Assembly: GCA_963802205.1 (NCBI GenBank)
Contig: CAWDHW010000003.1
Span: forward strand, 1-64,000
Direction of reading: 5' to 3'
DNA: 64,000 nucleotides
From: DYRB01 sp963802205
GTDB taxonomy: Bacteria; Pseudomonadota; Gammaproteobacteria; Chromatiales; Chromatiaceae
In this document: positions 11,016 through 19,593 of the stretch, piece after piece
Layout of the letters: each line of letters begins with the position of its first letter
Numbering within the stretch: position 1 is the first letter of the stretch
Position numbers and translations under genes: made by a program
Notes under the pieces: generated by a model
Seen by the model: only the letters and a program-made list of their open reading frames with translations
Database searches by the model: none
Told to the model about the DNA's origin: nothing

Positions 11016-12638
11016 GTGACGCTGCGCATCCTGATCGCTCAACTGAATCTGCTGGTCGGCGACGTGGCCGGCAATCTGGACAAGGTGCTCGCCGCTGCCC
11101 GTGCCGCCCGTGACGAGCAGGGGGCCGATCTGGTGGTTTTCCCGGAGCTGACCCTCACCGGCTACCCCCCGGAGGACCTGCTGCTGCGCCCGGAGTTGAT
11201 CCAGCGCTGCGAGGCGGCCCTGGTCCGTCTGTGCGCCGAGGCCCGCGGCGTCACCCTGGTCCTGGGCTACCCGAAGGCAGGACTGGGAGGGCTGTACAAC
11301 GTCGCGGGGGTGATCCGCGACGGGACCGTCGTGGCGGAGTATGCCAAGCAGCACCTGCCCAATTACCGGGTCTTCGACGAGAAGCGCTATTTCCAGCCCG
11401 GAGCGACCCCCTGCGTCTTCGAGCACCGTGGGGTGCGTATCGGCCTCACGGTGTGCGAGGACATCTGGGAGGAGGGCCCGACCCGCCAGGCCGCGGAGGC
11501 CGGGGCCCAGATCCTGATCAACATCAATGCCTCGCCCTACCACTCGCGCAAGGCCCAGGAGCGCCAGGCCCTGGTGGAGCGGCGCGCCCGGGAGCATGGG
11601 TTGCCGGTCCTTTATGCCAATCTGGTGGGCGGGCAGGATGAACTGGTCTTCGACGGTGGCTCCTTCGTGGTGGATGCGGGCGGGGTCTGCACCCAGCGCG
11701 CACCCTTCTTCGAGGAGGCGACCCTGCTGGTGGAACTGGAGGTCGCACCAGGGGTGGATGAGCCGATGCGCCCGCGGCCGGGACCGGTGGCGGCGTTGCA
11801 TGGGGAGGATGAGTCGGTCTACCGTGCCCTGGTCCTGGGGGTTGGCGACTATGTGCGCAAGAACGGCTTTGCGGGGGCCGTCCTGGGGCTCTCCGGTGGG
11901 ATCGACTCGGCCCTGACCCTGGCCATTGCCTCGGACGCCCTGGGTCCGGAGCGGGTGGAGGTGGTACTGATGCCGTCGCGCTATACCGCGGACATGAGCA
12001 ACGAGGATGCCCAGGCCCAGGCCCGTACCCTGGGGGTGGCCGCGAGCGTCATCCCCATCGAGCCGGCCTTTCAGGCATTCCTCGGCATGTTGGAGGGGAC
12101 CTTTGCCGGGGCCCCGGCGGACGTCACCGAGGAGAACATTCAGGCCCGTTGCCGTGGCATCACCCTCATGGCCATCAGCAACAAGCGACGGCGCATCCTG
12201 CTGACCACTGGCAACAAGAGTGAGATGGCGGTGGGCTATGCGACCCTTTACGGGGATATGGCCGGGGGTTTTGCCCCCATCAAGGACTGTTTCAAGACCT
12301 TGGTGTACCGCCTGGCGCGTTACCGTAACAGCATCGACCCCGTTATCCCGGAGCGGGTCCTGATCCGGCCGCCGTCGGCGGAGTTGGCGCCCAATCAGGT
12401 GGATCAGGACAGCCTGCCGCCCTATGACCTTCTGGATGAGGTCCTGCGCCGCTACATCGAAGAAGATCAGGGGGTCGATGAAATCGTGGCGGCGGGTTTC
12501 CCGGAGGCGGAGGTGCGGCGCGTGGCGCGCCTGGTGGATCGCAACGAGTACAAACGCCGCCAAGCCCCGCCCGGGGTGCGCATCACCCGCCGCGCCTTCG
12601 GGCGGGATCGGCGCTATCCCATTACCAGCGGGTTCTGA
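11016..12638 (+). CDS. nadE: Glutamine-dependent NAD+ synthetase
   Basis: Makes NAD+ from nicotinate adenine dinucleotide, ATP and glutamine, the last step of NAD synthesis in the cytoplasm. The 540-residue protein is the two-domain form. An N-terminal nitrilase-type amidotransferase carries the Glu-Lys-Cys triad (VFPELTLTGYPP, KQHLPNYRVFDEKRYF, TVCEDIWE). A C-terminal synthetase carries the ATP pyrophosphatase loop LGLSGGIDSALT near residue 291. The start is GTG with GGAG six bases before it. It is followed after 73 bases by glnB, a common pairing in gammaproteobacteria and probably one transcript. Confidence 0.96.
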   Translation: MTLRILIAQLNLLVGDVAGNLDKVLAAARAARDEQGADLVVFPELTLTGYPPEDLLLRPELIQRCEAALVRLCAEARGVTLVLGYPKAGLGGLYNVAGVIRDGTVVAEYAKQHLPNYRVFDEKRYFQPGATPCVFEHRGVRIGLTVCEDIWEEGPTRQAAEAGAQILININASPYHSRKAQERQALVERRAREHGLPVLYANLVGGQDELVFDGGSFVVDAGGVCTQRAPFFEEATLLVELEVAPGVDEPMRPRPGPVAALHGEDESVYRALVLGVGDYVRKNGFAGAVLGLSGGIDSALTLAIASDALGPERVEVVLMPSRYTADMSNEDAQAQARTLGVAASVIPIEPAFQAFLGMLEGTFAGAPADVTEENIQARCRGITLMAISNKRRRILLTTGNKSEMAVGYATLYGDMAGGFAPIKDCFKTLVYRLARYRNSIDPVIPERVLIRPPSAELAPNQVDQDSLPPYDLLDEVLRRYIEEDQGVDEIVAAGFPEAEVRRVARLVDRNEYKRRQAPPGVRITRRAFGRDRRYPITSGF

Positions 12639-12711
12639 GCCTTACCCGTCCGCCCGAAGGGGCAGGTATACTGCACGCCTTTACGCCAGCCAGACATCCC
12701 CGGAGGCATCC

Positions 12712-13050
12712 ATGAAGAAGGTCGAAGCCATTATCAAGCCGTTCAAGCTGGACGACGTGCGTGAGGCACTCTCCGCTGCCGGTATCACCGGGATGACCGC
12801 CATCGAGGTCAAGGGCTTCGGGCGGCAGAAGGGCCACACCGAGCTCTACCGGGGGGCCGAGTACGTGGTCGATTTTCTGCCCAAGGTGAAGTTGGAGCTG
12901 GTGGTGACCGATGACCTGCTTGGCCCCTGTATCGACGCCATCACTGCGGCCGCCCGCACCGGAAAGATCGGCGATGGCAAGATCTTCGTCACCAACGTGG
13001 AGCGGGTGGTGCGTATTCGTACCGGCGAGGAAAACGACGCCGCCGTTTGA
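12712..13050 (+). CDS. glnB: Nitrogen regulatory protein P-II
   Basis: A 112-residue trimeric signal protein that reads 2-oxoglutarate and ATP/ADP and controls nitrogen metabolism (glutamine synthetase adenylylation, NtrB). Seen are the N-terminal MKKVEAIIKPFKLDDVREAL strand, the T-loop with the uridylylation tyrosine in ELYRGAEYVVDF (Tyr51), and the C-terminal signature TGKIGDGKIFV. The ATG at 12712 is chosen because it gives the standard P-II N-terminus and has GGAGG just upstream, although the frame is open further 5'. A TATACT box lies at 12667-12672, but no convincing -35 was found. Confidence 0.96.
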   Translation: MKKVEAIIKPFKLDDVREALSAAGITGMTAIEVKGFGRQKGHTELYRGAEYVVDFLPKVKLELVVTDDLLGPCIDAITAAARTGKIGDGKIFVTNVERVVRIRTGEENDAAV

Positions 13051-13074
13051 CGCCGCCCGAAAGAGCAGGGTCAG

Positions 13075-13091
13075 GCCCCATCGGCCGGGGC
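13075..13091. terminator. Short hairpin between convergent glnB and bamD
   Basis: GCCCC pairs with GGGGC around a seven-base loop in the 65-base gap between two converging genes. It is followed on the plus strand only by CTTT, so it is a weak candidate for a shared terminator. Confidence 0.3.
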
Positions 13092-13115
13092 TTTCAGCCC
13101 ATGGACCTGCGGGCG

Positions 13116-13952
13116 TCAGTTTTTGTCCAGCCCGATGTAATCCCAGACCTTACGGCCCACGGTCACGGGCTCGGGCTTTTGGTCGGTTTCGAAGCGCCCC
13201 GCGTCGCGGTTGAGGGTCAGGACGCGCCTGGCATCCGCCGCAAGCTTCTCCTCACCGATGGCCGTATAGGCCTGGATCATGATCTCCAGGGCCTCCGGCA
13301 CGGCCGACGTGCGCTGGAAGTGCTCGACGACGTAAGTGGCGCGGTTGGCGGCGGCCAGGTAGGCCCCACGCTTCATGTAATAGCGGGCCACATGGAGCTC
13401 CGCCTTGGCCAGGTTGGCGCGCAGGAAAAGCATGCGCTGGTGGGCATCCGCCGCGTACTTGCTGTCCGGGAAGCGGCGGACCAGCTCGGCGAAGTCCTGG
13501 AAGGCGTCCTGGGCGGCGCCGGGGTCGCGCTGTGACGGGTCGGTGGGGATGTAACGGTCCAGGAAGCCGACGCTGCGGTTGTAATTGACGATGCCCTTGA
13601 GGTAGTACGCATAGTCCACGAAGGGGTTTTGCGGGTAGAGCTTGATGAAGCGATCCGCCGCCGCAATGGCCTCTTCGGGCTGCTCCGCCTTGTAGTGGGC
13701 ATAGGCGACGTCGAGCTGGGCCTGCATGGCGTAGCGCCCGAAGGGATAGCGTGCCTCGAGTTTGCTGTAGTAATCGACGGCGGTGGCGTAACCGCCAGAG
13801 TTCAGTTCGTCGGATGCCTCGGCGTAGAGTTTTGCGGCATCCCAACCCTGGGTGTTGTCGGCGTGCCTGTCGAGCCAGGCGCAACCTGTCGTCAGGACGG
13901 CCAGGAGGACAGCCAGGAGGGAGATTGGAAATCGTGTTGGAGTGCGAAGCAT
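13116..13952 (-). CDS. bamD: Outer membrane assembly lipoprotein BamD
   Basis: An essential lipoprotein of the BAM complex that inserts beta-barrel proteins into the outer membrane. The 278-residue product starts MLRTPTRFPISLL and has a lipobox LTTGC (lipid-bearing Cys about residue 24). Tetratricopeptide-type helices follow, including AYAHYKAEQPEEAIAAADRF and the conserved FVDYAYYLKGI. The frame is open far upstream, but only this ATG gives a signal peptide and the right length. It diverges from rluD across about 78 bases, the classical arrangement in gammaproteobacteria. No strong ribosome-binding site is visible. Confidence 0.93.
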   Translation of the reverse strand: MLRTPTRFPISLLAVLLAVLTTGCAWLDRHADNTQGWDAAKLYAEASDELNSGGYATAVDYYSKLEARYPFGRYAMQAQLDVAYAHYKAEQPEEAIAAADRFIKLYPQNPFVDYAYYLKGIVNYNRSVGFLDRYIPTDPSQRDPGAAQDAFQDFAELVRRFPDSKYAADAHQRMLFLRANLAKAELHVARYYMKRGAYLAAANRATYVVEHFQRTSAVPEALEIMIQAYTAIGEEKLAADARRVLTLNRDAGRFETDQKPEPVTVGRKVWDYIGLDKN

Positions 13953-14030
13953 GCTAGGGGCCGCCCTGATGAAAACCGTCGAAGTATACCGCAATGGCCA
14001 CCTGGGGCCAGTTGCGGCCGGGTGTCGGGC

Positions 14031-15029
14031 GTGAGCGCCATTTTGCCGGTCGCCGCCGAAGCGGACGCACCGGTGTGCCTGCGTATTGCCCCAGACCAGG
14101 CCGGGCGGCGTCTGGACCAGGTGCTGGCGGACCTGCTGCCGGACTATTCCCGAAGTCGGCTGCAACAGTGGATCGAGGCCGGGCGCGTGAGCGTCAATGG
14201 CGGCCCCTGTCGTTGCCGCGACAAGGTCTGGGGCGGTGAGGAAGTCGCCCTGGAGCCATTGTTGGAGCCACAGGACGCCTGCCTCCCCGAGGCTATCCCG
14301 CTGAACATCGTCTTTGAGGACGAACATCTTCTGGTCATCGACAAACCCGCAGGTCTGGTGGTCCACCCGGCGGCGGGCAACCGCGATGGCACCCTGCAGA
14401 ACGCCTTGCTGCATTACGCCCCCGGGCTTGCCGTATTGCCGCGGGCCGGGATCGTACATCGGCTGGACAAGGACACCACGGGGCTCTTGGTGGTGGCCAA
14501 GACCACGCGGGCCCATCGCTCCCTGGTGGAGCAACTCCAGGCCCGGGGTGTCCACCGGGAGTATCGCGCCCTGGTCTCCGGGACCCTGGTCTCCGGTGGG
14601 ACTATCGAGGCCCCGGTGGGACGTCACCCCACACAGCGCACCCGCATGGCGGTGGTGGCCGATGGACGAGAAGCGGTGACCCACTACCAGATCCTGGAGC
14701 GCTTTCCCGCCTACACCTTGCTGGCGGTAAGCCTGGAGACAGGGCGGACCCATCAGATCCGGGTGCATCTCAGTCATCAGCGTCACCCGCTGGTAGGGGA
14801 CCCGGTCTACGCCGGGCGCCCGCGCCTGCCCAAGGGCGCCTCGCCGGTCCTGATCGCTGCGCTCCAGTCTTTCCCGCGTCAGGCCCTGCACGCCATCCGC
14901 CTTGGCCTGGACCACCCCGTCAGCGGGGAACCCATGAGCTGGGAGGTCCCCTTGGCGGCGGACATCGAGGCCTTGCTGGCCCTGTTGCGCGCCGAGTCCA
15001 CCGGTTCTGCCTGGCCCGCCGCGGTCTGA
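14031..15029 (+). CDS. rluD: 23S rRNA pseudouridine(1911/1915/1917) synthase
   Basis: Modifies uridines in helix 69 of 23S rRNA. The 332-residue protein has an N-terminal S4 RNA-binding domain (PDYSRSRLQQWIEAGRVSVN) and the RluA-type catalytic motif HRLDKDTTGLLV with its nucleophilic Asp (about residue 147). It ends with the family's TGRTHQIRVHL and HPLVGDPVYAG. The GTG at 14031 is preferred because it gives the normal short N-terminus; a GTG three codons earlier is also possible. The neighbours bamD (divergent) and pgeF (11 bases downstream) are the conserved context. Confidence 0.93.
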   Translation: MSAILPVAAEADAPVCLRIAPDQAGRRLDQVLADLLPDYSRSRLQQWIEAGRVSVNGGPCRCRDKVWGGEEVALEPLLEPQDACLPEAIPLNIVFEDEHLLVIDKPAGLVVHPAAGNRDGTLQNALLHYAPGLAVLPRAGIVHRLDKDTTGLLVVAKTTRAHRSLVEQLQARGVHREYRALVSGTLVSGGTIEAPVGRHPTQRTRMAVVADGREAVTHYQILERFPAYTLLAVSLETGRTHQIRVHLSHQRHPLVGDPVYAGRPRLPKGASPVLIAALQSFPRQALHAIRLGLDHPVSGEPMSWEVPLAADIEALLALLRAESTGSAWPAAV

Positions 15030-15039
15030 TGTGGCGCCC

Positions 15040-15816
15040 ATGAACAGCGATTGGCTGACCCCCGACTGGCCGGCCCCGTCCCGGGTGCGGGCCCTGTGCA
15101 CCACCCGCGGCGGTGGGGTCAGCCGGGGGGCCTATGCCGGTCTCAACCTGGGCGACCACGTCGGCGATGACCCGGAATCGGTCGCCGCCAATCGGGCCCT
15201 GCTCAGGGCGCGCCTGGCCCTGCGCGGTGAACCCCTGTGGTTGCGCCAGGTCCACGGCTGTTCTGTGGTCGGCGGTGTGGGCGGGGATTGGGTTGGGGAT
15301 GGGCTGGATGCCTGCGAGGCAGATGCCGCGGTGACCCATGAACCGGGGACCGTCTGCGCCGTGCTCACAGCGGATTGCCTGCCGATCCTGTTGTGTGACC
15401 GCGCCGGGACCCAGGTGGGCGCGGTCCATGCCGGCTGGCGCGGCCTTGCCGCTGGCATCTGCGAGGCGGCGGTGGCTAGAATGCAGACAGCACCGGGGGA
15501 CCTGCTGGCCTGGCTGGGGCCGGCCATAGGTCCGGACGCCTTTGAGGTCGGGTCGGAGGTCCGCTCCGCTTTTCTCGCGGCAGACCCGGGTGCGGCCGGG
15601 GCCTTTCGCCCGTCCCCGGCTGGGCGCTGGCTTGCGGACATTTATGTCCTGGCTCGCCGACGCCTCGCCGCCCTGGGCGTGGGTTCGGTGTGGGGTGGGG
15701 GCCTGTGTACCTTCGGTGATGCACAGCGGTTTTACTCCTATCGCCGCGACGGGATCACCGGGCGCATGGCGAGTCTGATCTGGCTGGATTGCCAAGCGGA
15801 CTCGGAAGACCTATAG
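15040..15816 (+). CDS. pgeF: Laccase-domain protein PgeF/YfiH (peptidoglycan editing factor, purine nucleoside phosphorylase family)
   Basis: A member of the multicopper-like PgeF/YfiH/LACC1 family. E. coli YfiH corrects misincorporated L-serine in peptidoglycan precursors, and relatives have purine nucleoside phosphorylase activity. In 258 residues it shows the metal-site histidines and cysteine of the family: RQVHG, TADCLPILLC and AVHAGWRGLAAG. The C-terminus carries the usual TFGDAQRFYSYRRDGITGRM. The ATG is chosen as giving the family-like N-terminus (MNSDWLTPDWP); a GTG nine bases earlier is possible. It lies directly behind rluD, probably in the same operon. Confidence 0.9.
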   Translation: MNSDWLTPDWPAPSRVRALCTTRGGGVSRGAYAGLNLGDHVGDDPESVAANRALLRARLALRGEPLWLRQVHGCSVVGGVGGDWVGDGLDACEADAAVTHEPGTVCAVLTADCLPILLCDRAGTQVGAVHAGWRGLAAGICEAAVARMQTAPGDLLAWLGPAIGPDAFEVGSEVRSAFLAADPGAAGAFRPSPAGRWLADIYVLARRRLAALGVGSVWGGGLCTFGDAQRFYSYRRDGITGRMASLIWLDCQADSEDL

Positions 15817-15844
15817 GACTCATAAGACCCAAAGAGGTAATTCC

Positions 15845-16366
15845 TTGAGCGACTGGAACATGTTGACCCTGGTGGGCGAAGATCGCCCGGGGATCGTGGC
15901 GCGGGTGACCGGCACTCTGACGGAGGCCGGCTGCAACTTGGGCGAGGCCTCGATGATCAGGTTGGGGGGCAACTTCACCATCATGCTCATGGTGGCCGGG
16001 GGTAGCAGCGCCGCGGAGCTTAAGGCCGTCCTGGGCCCGGTAGCGGCTGACCTGGGCCTGCGTCTGCACATCGATCCGGTGGCCGGCGGGGGCCACCAGC
16101 ACCTGGTTCCGAACATCCAGGTCCGGGTCATGGGGGCCGATCGCGCCGGGATCGTCTCCGCCGTGACATCGGCCCTGGCCAACATCGGTTTCAATATTCT
16201 GGAGCTGGAGTCCGACGTCGCCGGGGACGCCGGTTCCCCCGTCTATATCATGAACATCCAGGGGTGTTCCGAGGCCACCGTGGAGGCCCTGCGAGCGTCG
16301 GTCGCGGGGCTTAAGGGGCAGGGGATCGCCGTGGACATCTCCCCCGTCGAGACGTTCATCGGCTGA
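15845..16366 (+). CDS. gcvR: ACT-domain protein, GcvR-like (glycine cleavage system repressor family)
   Basis: A 173-residue protein made of two ACT domains. The first starts LTLVGEDRPGIVARVTGTL and the second VRVMGADRAGIVSAVTSAL. These are amino-acid-binding folds as in GcvR, which represses the glycine cleavage genes through GcvA in enteric bacteria. No DNA-binding domain is present, as in GcvR. The start is a TTG with AGAGG about eight bases upstream; an ATG five codons later is an alternative. It is followed after four bases by def. The GcvR assignment is by family only; other paired-ACT regulators look alike. Confidence 0.75.
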   Translation: MSDWNMLTLVGEDRPGIVARVTGTLTEAGCNLGEASMIRLGGNFTIMLMVAGGSSAAELKAVLGPVAADLGLRLHIDPVAGGGHQHLVPNIQVRVMGADRAGIVSAVTSALANIGFNILELESDVAGDAGSPVYIMNIQGCSEATVEALRASVAGLKGQGIAVDISPVETFIG

Positions 16367-16370
16367 TCGC

Positions 16371-16892
16371 ATGGCCATCCGCGACATCCTCAAACTCCCG
16401 GACGAGCGCCTCAAGCAGGTCTCGGCCCCGGTGGAGCGCTTTGACGCCGATCTGCTACTGGCCATTGCCGATCTGGAGGAGACCCGGCAGGCGGGCCCGG
16501 CGGCGGTCGGCATCGCCGCCCCCCAGATTGGCTGGTTCGAGCGCGTGGTGATTGTCGATGTCTCCACCAAGAAGGGCGTCGCTAACCACGGGCATCTGGT
16601 CTTGGTCAATCCGGAGATCGAGCACTGGGAGGGCTTCGACATGGGCCGCGAGGGGTGCTTGTCTGTGCCGGATTACACCGGCAATGTGATCCGCGCCTCC
16701 CGCATCCGTCTCATTGCCTGCAACCCGCAGGGCGAGCCCCGGGCCTTTGAGATGGAGGGGTTCGAGGCGCGCGCCGTGCAGCACGAGCTCGATCACCTCG
16801 ACGGCATGCTGTTCATCGATCGGGTGGTCAGTCGCCGTACCGACCTGTTTCAGCGCAAGGCGTACCAGAAGGGCGGCGGGGGCGGGCGCTGA
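16371..16892 (+). CDS. def: Peptide deformylase
   Basis: Removes the formyl group from the N-terminal methionine of new proteins, using Fe2+ or Zn2+ in the cytoplasm. All three family motifs are present in 173 residues: GIAAPQIG (about 44-51), EGCLSVP with the metal Cys (about 97-103) and QHELDHLDG with the metal His pair and catalytic Glu (about 140). It is translationally tight with its neighbours: four bases after the GcvR-like gene, and its TGA overlaps the next ATG. It lacks the usual fmt partner here. Confidence 0.95.
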   Translation: MAIRDILKLPDERLKQVSAPVERFDADLLLAIADLEETRQAGPAAVGIAAPQIGWFERVVIVDVSTKKGVANHGHLVLVNPEIEHWEGFDMGREGCLSVPDYTGNVIRASRIRLIACNPQGEPRAFEMEGFEARAVQHELDHLDGMLFIDRVVSRRTDLFQRKAYQKGGGGGR

Positions 16893-17530
16893 TGTCCGCC
16901 TACCCCAGCCCGGAACGCCTGCACTTCGACGATGAGCGGCGCCTGGCATGGCTAGGCCCACTGCTCGATGCCTATCACCGCATCGACCAGGGTGTGCATG
17001 AGGGCGTGCGGCGTGAGGAACTTCGGGGTCGCCGTCTGGCCTGTTCCAATGGCTGCTCGGCCTGCTGTCGTACGCATCTGACTATCCCGATCTACCCGCT
17101 GGAGTTGATGGGCCTGTACTGGTATTGCGCGGAGCGCCTGGAGGGTGCCCTGCGCCGGCGCATCCAATCCCAGTTGGAAGCCTTTGTCGGCGGTGCGGCC
17201 TGCCCCTTCCTGGTGGACGCCGCCTGTGCCGTGCACCCCATGCGCCCCATCGCTTGCCGTCAGTTCAATGTCTTCGACCGGGTCTGCGCCGAGGGCGAGG
17301 ACGCCTTTCACAGCCGCCGCGGCGATGTCCTCACACCGCTGCGCCGCTATGCGGATGAGGCTTACGACCTGATGCTCCCCTTCTATGGGGTCACGGATCG
17401 CCGGGAGCGGAGAGCGGCGGTCAAGACCGGCCGTATCCATGCCCTGGCCAGGGTCTTGCAGGAGTTCGACTGGACCAAGCTGGCACAGCGCATGGGGCAG
17501 GGCGGGGCAGAGCACCCGGGCGGGACCTGA
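16892..17530 (+). CDS. YkgJ-family cysteine cluster protein
   Basis: A 212-residue protein of the YkgJ/UPF0153 group, thought to bind zinc or an iron-sulfur centre; the function is unknown. The cysteine cluster is visible as CSNGCSACCR (about residues 50-59), CPFL, ACAVHPMRPIACRQFN and a further Cys in DRVCAEG. There is no signal peptide or membrane helix, so it is presumably cytoplasmic. It overlaps the def stop by one base, so it is translated from the same message. Confidence 0.82.
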   Translation: MSAYPSPERLHFDDERRLAWLGPLLDAYHRIDQGVHEGVRREELRGRRLACSNGCSACCRTHLTIPIYPLELMGLYWYCAERLEGALRRRIQSQLEAFVGGAACPFLVDAACAVHPMRPIACRQFNVFDRVCAEGEDAFHSRRGDVLTPLRRYADEAYDLMLPFYGVTDRRERRAAVKTGRIHALARVLQEFDWTKLAQRMGQGGAEHPGGT

Positions 17531-17558
17531 GCGCATCGGATCGCTCTCTGAAGAAAAA

Positions 17559-17704
17559 GGCTCTGTCTGCGTTGGGTGTAGGTCGGACTTTAGTCCGGCC
17601 GGGCATCGCCGTATCCACCGAGCACCACCGTCGGGCTGAAGCCCGACCTACATCTCCGGGGCGGCCTGCGGCGCAAGGGCACAACACCAAACGCAGACAT
17701 AGCC
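17559..17704. repeat. Nested inverted-repeat element (MITE/REP-BIME-like)
   Basis: A non-coding 146-base element. The outer arms 17559-17579 and 17684-17704 are inverted repeats of 21 bases with two mismatches. Inside, 17577-17600 and 17630-17652 are two self-complementary blocks of the GTAGGTCGG...CCGACCTAC type; each can fold on its own (CGGACT-TT-AGTCCG and GTCGGGCT-GA-AGCCCGAC), and the two ends pair with one another. This structure fits a REP pair or a non-autonomous transposon (MITE). No coding frame explains it. Confidence 0.75.
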
Positions 17705-18001
17705 AAGAAAAAACTCCGGCACCGGGTTCGTTGTTTCGATTAAGCTTTCGTGTCAAATACAAAGAAAAGGGCGGTGTGCCCCGGCCCGGGGTTGCAGAGG
17801 CGAAGCGGTTCGGAGTAGGCCTGGGGCAGGGTCGGGGGCGCCTCAGGGGCTCTTCGGGGGCCTTTGGGGGCTCGCTGGACCGTGGCGGCCTGCAGATGAC
17901 CTCTTCGGGTACAACGTATTTCGCCCGCACTGACCCTTGATGGGCGTGTACACACTGGGGCCGGGTGCCCCTTACCATTAAAACCAATGAGGAATGGATC
18001 G
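17705..18001. other. Intergenic region upstream of sqr
   Basis: Follows the inverted-repeat element and must hold the sqr promoter, but no convincing -35/-10 pair was found. The ribosome-binding site GAGGA lies eight bases before the sqr ATG. Open frames here have no recognisable protein features. Confidence 0.5.
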
Positions 18002-19270
18002 ATGGCACACATCGTTGTACTGGGCGCTGGCACAGGCGGCATGCCCGCGGCCTACGAGTTGCGGGCGGAACTCGGTAAGGAGCACCGGATCACCGTCATC
18101 AATGAGCGGGACTATTTTCAGTTCGTTCCATCCAACCCCTGGCTGGCGGTCGGTTGGCGCGATCGCGCCAGCATCACCTTCGATATCCGTCCGCACCTTG
18201 AACGCAAAGGTATCGACTTTATCGCCCAGCGCTGCGACCAGATCGACGCCAAGGCGAACCTCCTGACCCTGGCCGACGGGACCACCGTCAAGTACGACTA
18301 CCTGGTCATCGCCACAGGGCCGCGCCTGGCTTTCGAGGACGTGGACGGCGCGGGCCCCGAGGGCCATACCCAGTCCATCTGCACCGTGGACCATGCCGAG
18401 AAGGCCTATCAAAACTACCAGAAGTTCCTGGAGGACCCGGGCCACGTCATCGTCGGGGCCATGCCGTTTGCGAGCTGCTTCGGGCCGGCCTACGAGTACG
18501 CCTTCATCCTCAACTCCGACCTGCGCAAGCGCAAGAAGCGCGACAAGGTGCCCATGACCTTCGTCACCTCCGAGCCCTACATCGGCCACCTCGGTCTGGG
18601 CGGGGTGGGGGACTCCCGGGGCTTTCTGGAAAGCGACCTGCGCGCCAACGACATCAAGTGGATCACCAACGCCAAGGTGACCAAGGTCGAAGCGGGCAAG
18701 ATGTTCGTCGAGCAATACGACGACGCCGGCCACAAGCTCAAGGACCACGAGCTGGCCTTCAAGTACTCCATGATGCTGCCGGCCTTCAAGGGCGTGGAGG
18801 CGGTGATGAAGGTCGAGGGGCTGTGCAACCCGCGCGGCTTCGTGTTCGTCGATGATCACCAGCGCAACCCGACCTACAAGAACATCTACTCGGCTGGGGT
18901 GTGTATCGCCATCCCGCCGGTGGAGACCACCGCCGTACCCACCGGGGCGCCCAAGACAGGCTACATGATCGAGTCCATGGTGACGGCCCTCGTGCACAAC
19001 ATCGCCGACGAACTCAACGGCAAGGAAGGCACCACGCTGGCCACCTGGAATGCCATCTGCCTGGCGGACATGGGAGACACCGGCGCCGCCTTCGTTGCCC
19101 TGCCGCAGATTCCGCCGCGCAACGTCGCCTGGTTCAAGAAGGGCAAGTGGGTGCACATGGCCAAGATCGCCTTCGAGAAATATTTCATCCGGAAGATGAA
19201 GAAGGGGACTTCAGAGCCCATTTATGAGAAATACATCCTGAAGATGCTTGGCATCGGCAAGTTAAAGTAA
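18002..19270 (+). CDS. sqr: Sulfide:quinone oxidoreductase
   Basis: A 422-residue FAD enzyme that oxidises sulfide and passes electrons to the quinone pool at the cytoplasmic membrane. The N-terminal dinucleotide fold is IVVLGAGTGGMPAAYEL. The expected redox cysteines are visible in MPFASCFGPAYEYAF (about 160) and YSAGVCIAIPP (about 303). The C-terminus (WVHMAKIAFEKYFIRKMKK and following) is basic and amphipathic, as in SQRs that sit on the membrane surface. There is no signal peptide, which argues against the periplasmic flavocytochrome c FccB. The second ATG is chosen because GAGGA precedes it at good spacing. The SQR subclass was not determined. A strong hairpin follows the gene, so it is probably monocistronic. 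Confidence 0.88.
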   Translation: MAHIVVLGAGTGGMPAAYELRAELGKEHRITVINERDYFQFVPSNPWLAVGWRDRASITFDIRPHLERKGIDFIAQRCDQIDAKANLLTLADGTTVKYDYLVIATGPRLAFEDVDGAGPEGHTQSICTVDHAEKAYQNYQKFLEDPGHVIVGAMPFASCFGPAYEYAFILNSDLRKRKKRDKVPMTFVTSEPYIGHLGLGGVGDSRGFLESDLRANDIKWITNAKVTKVEAGKMFVEQYDDAGHKLKDHELAFKYSMMLPAFKGVEAVMKVEGLCNPRGFVFVDDHQRNPTYKNIYSAGVCIAIPPVETTAVPTGAPKTGYMIESMVTALVHNIADELNGKEGTTLATWNAICLADMGDTGAAFVALPQIPPRNVAWFKKGKWVHMAKIAFEKYFIRKMKKGTSEPIYEKYILKMLGIGKLK

Positions 19271-19283
19271 GACCTGATCCGTC

Positions 19284-19319
19284 GGCCCGACACCCGGCGT
19301 TGTCGCCGGGTGTCGGGCC
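19284..19319 (+). terminator. Strong hairpin after sqr
   Basis: A perfect 16-base-pair stem (GGCCCGACACCCGGCG and its complement) with a TTGT loop begins 13 bases after the sqr stop. It has no U-run, so it could act as a terminator or a 3'-end stabiliser. Confidence 0.65.
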
Positions 19320-19593
19320 CACTCAGGTCCAAGCCCATGCCAAGATGCACCAAGGCTCACCCGATTTGCCGACTCGCGTCGGGTTTATGCGGCGACTGGT
19401 GCGAGCCTTACCGGTGAACGTTGCGCGGCAGGCGCTCCAAGTCCCCTCTCCCCATGGGAGAGGGCCGGGGACCTCAGGGATGGCGGTCGCCGTGGTCCCG
19501 GTATCCACCCGTTAGATCGGTCCAAATCGGCTTGGGAAACCCTTTTGCTGTTGCGGTGTCTCTTCTGCGGTTCCCTTGTGTGAGTAAAATCCT
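19320..19593. other. Intergenic region sqr-prc
   Basis: Apart from the palindromic repeat at 19444-19464, this stretch holds no gene that I can support. It should contain the prc promoter. Confidence 0.45.
19444..19464. repeat. Palindromic repeat, CCCTCTCCC/GGGAGAGGG type
   Basis: CCCTCTCCC, three bases, GGGAGAGGG: a perfect nine-base stem. Short palindromes of this kind are scattered through many gammaproteobacterial genomes as REP-like sequences. A single copy was noticed in this window. Confidence 0.5.

Noticed and set aside
10587..12563. A 658-codon minus-strand open frame across nadE
   Set aside because: It is the antisense shadow of nadE; no motif is present, and nadE has full catalytic motifs and a ribosome-binding site.
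17572..17940. Open frames of 120-195 codons across the inverted-repeat element upstream of sqr
   Set aside because: They run through the palindromes and have no protein character.
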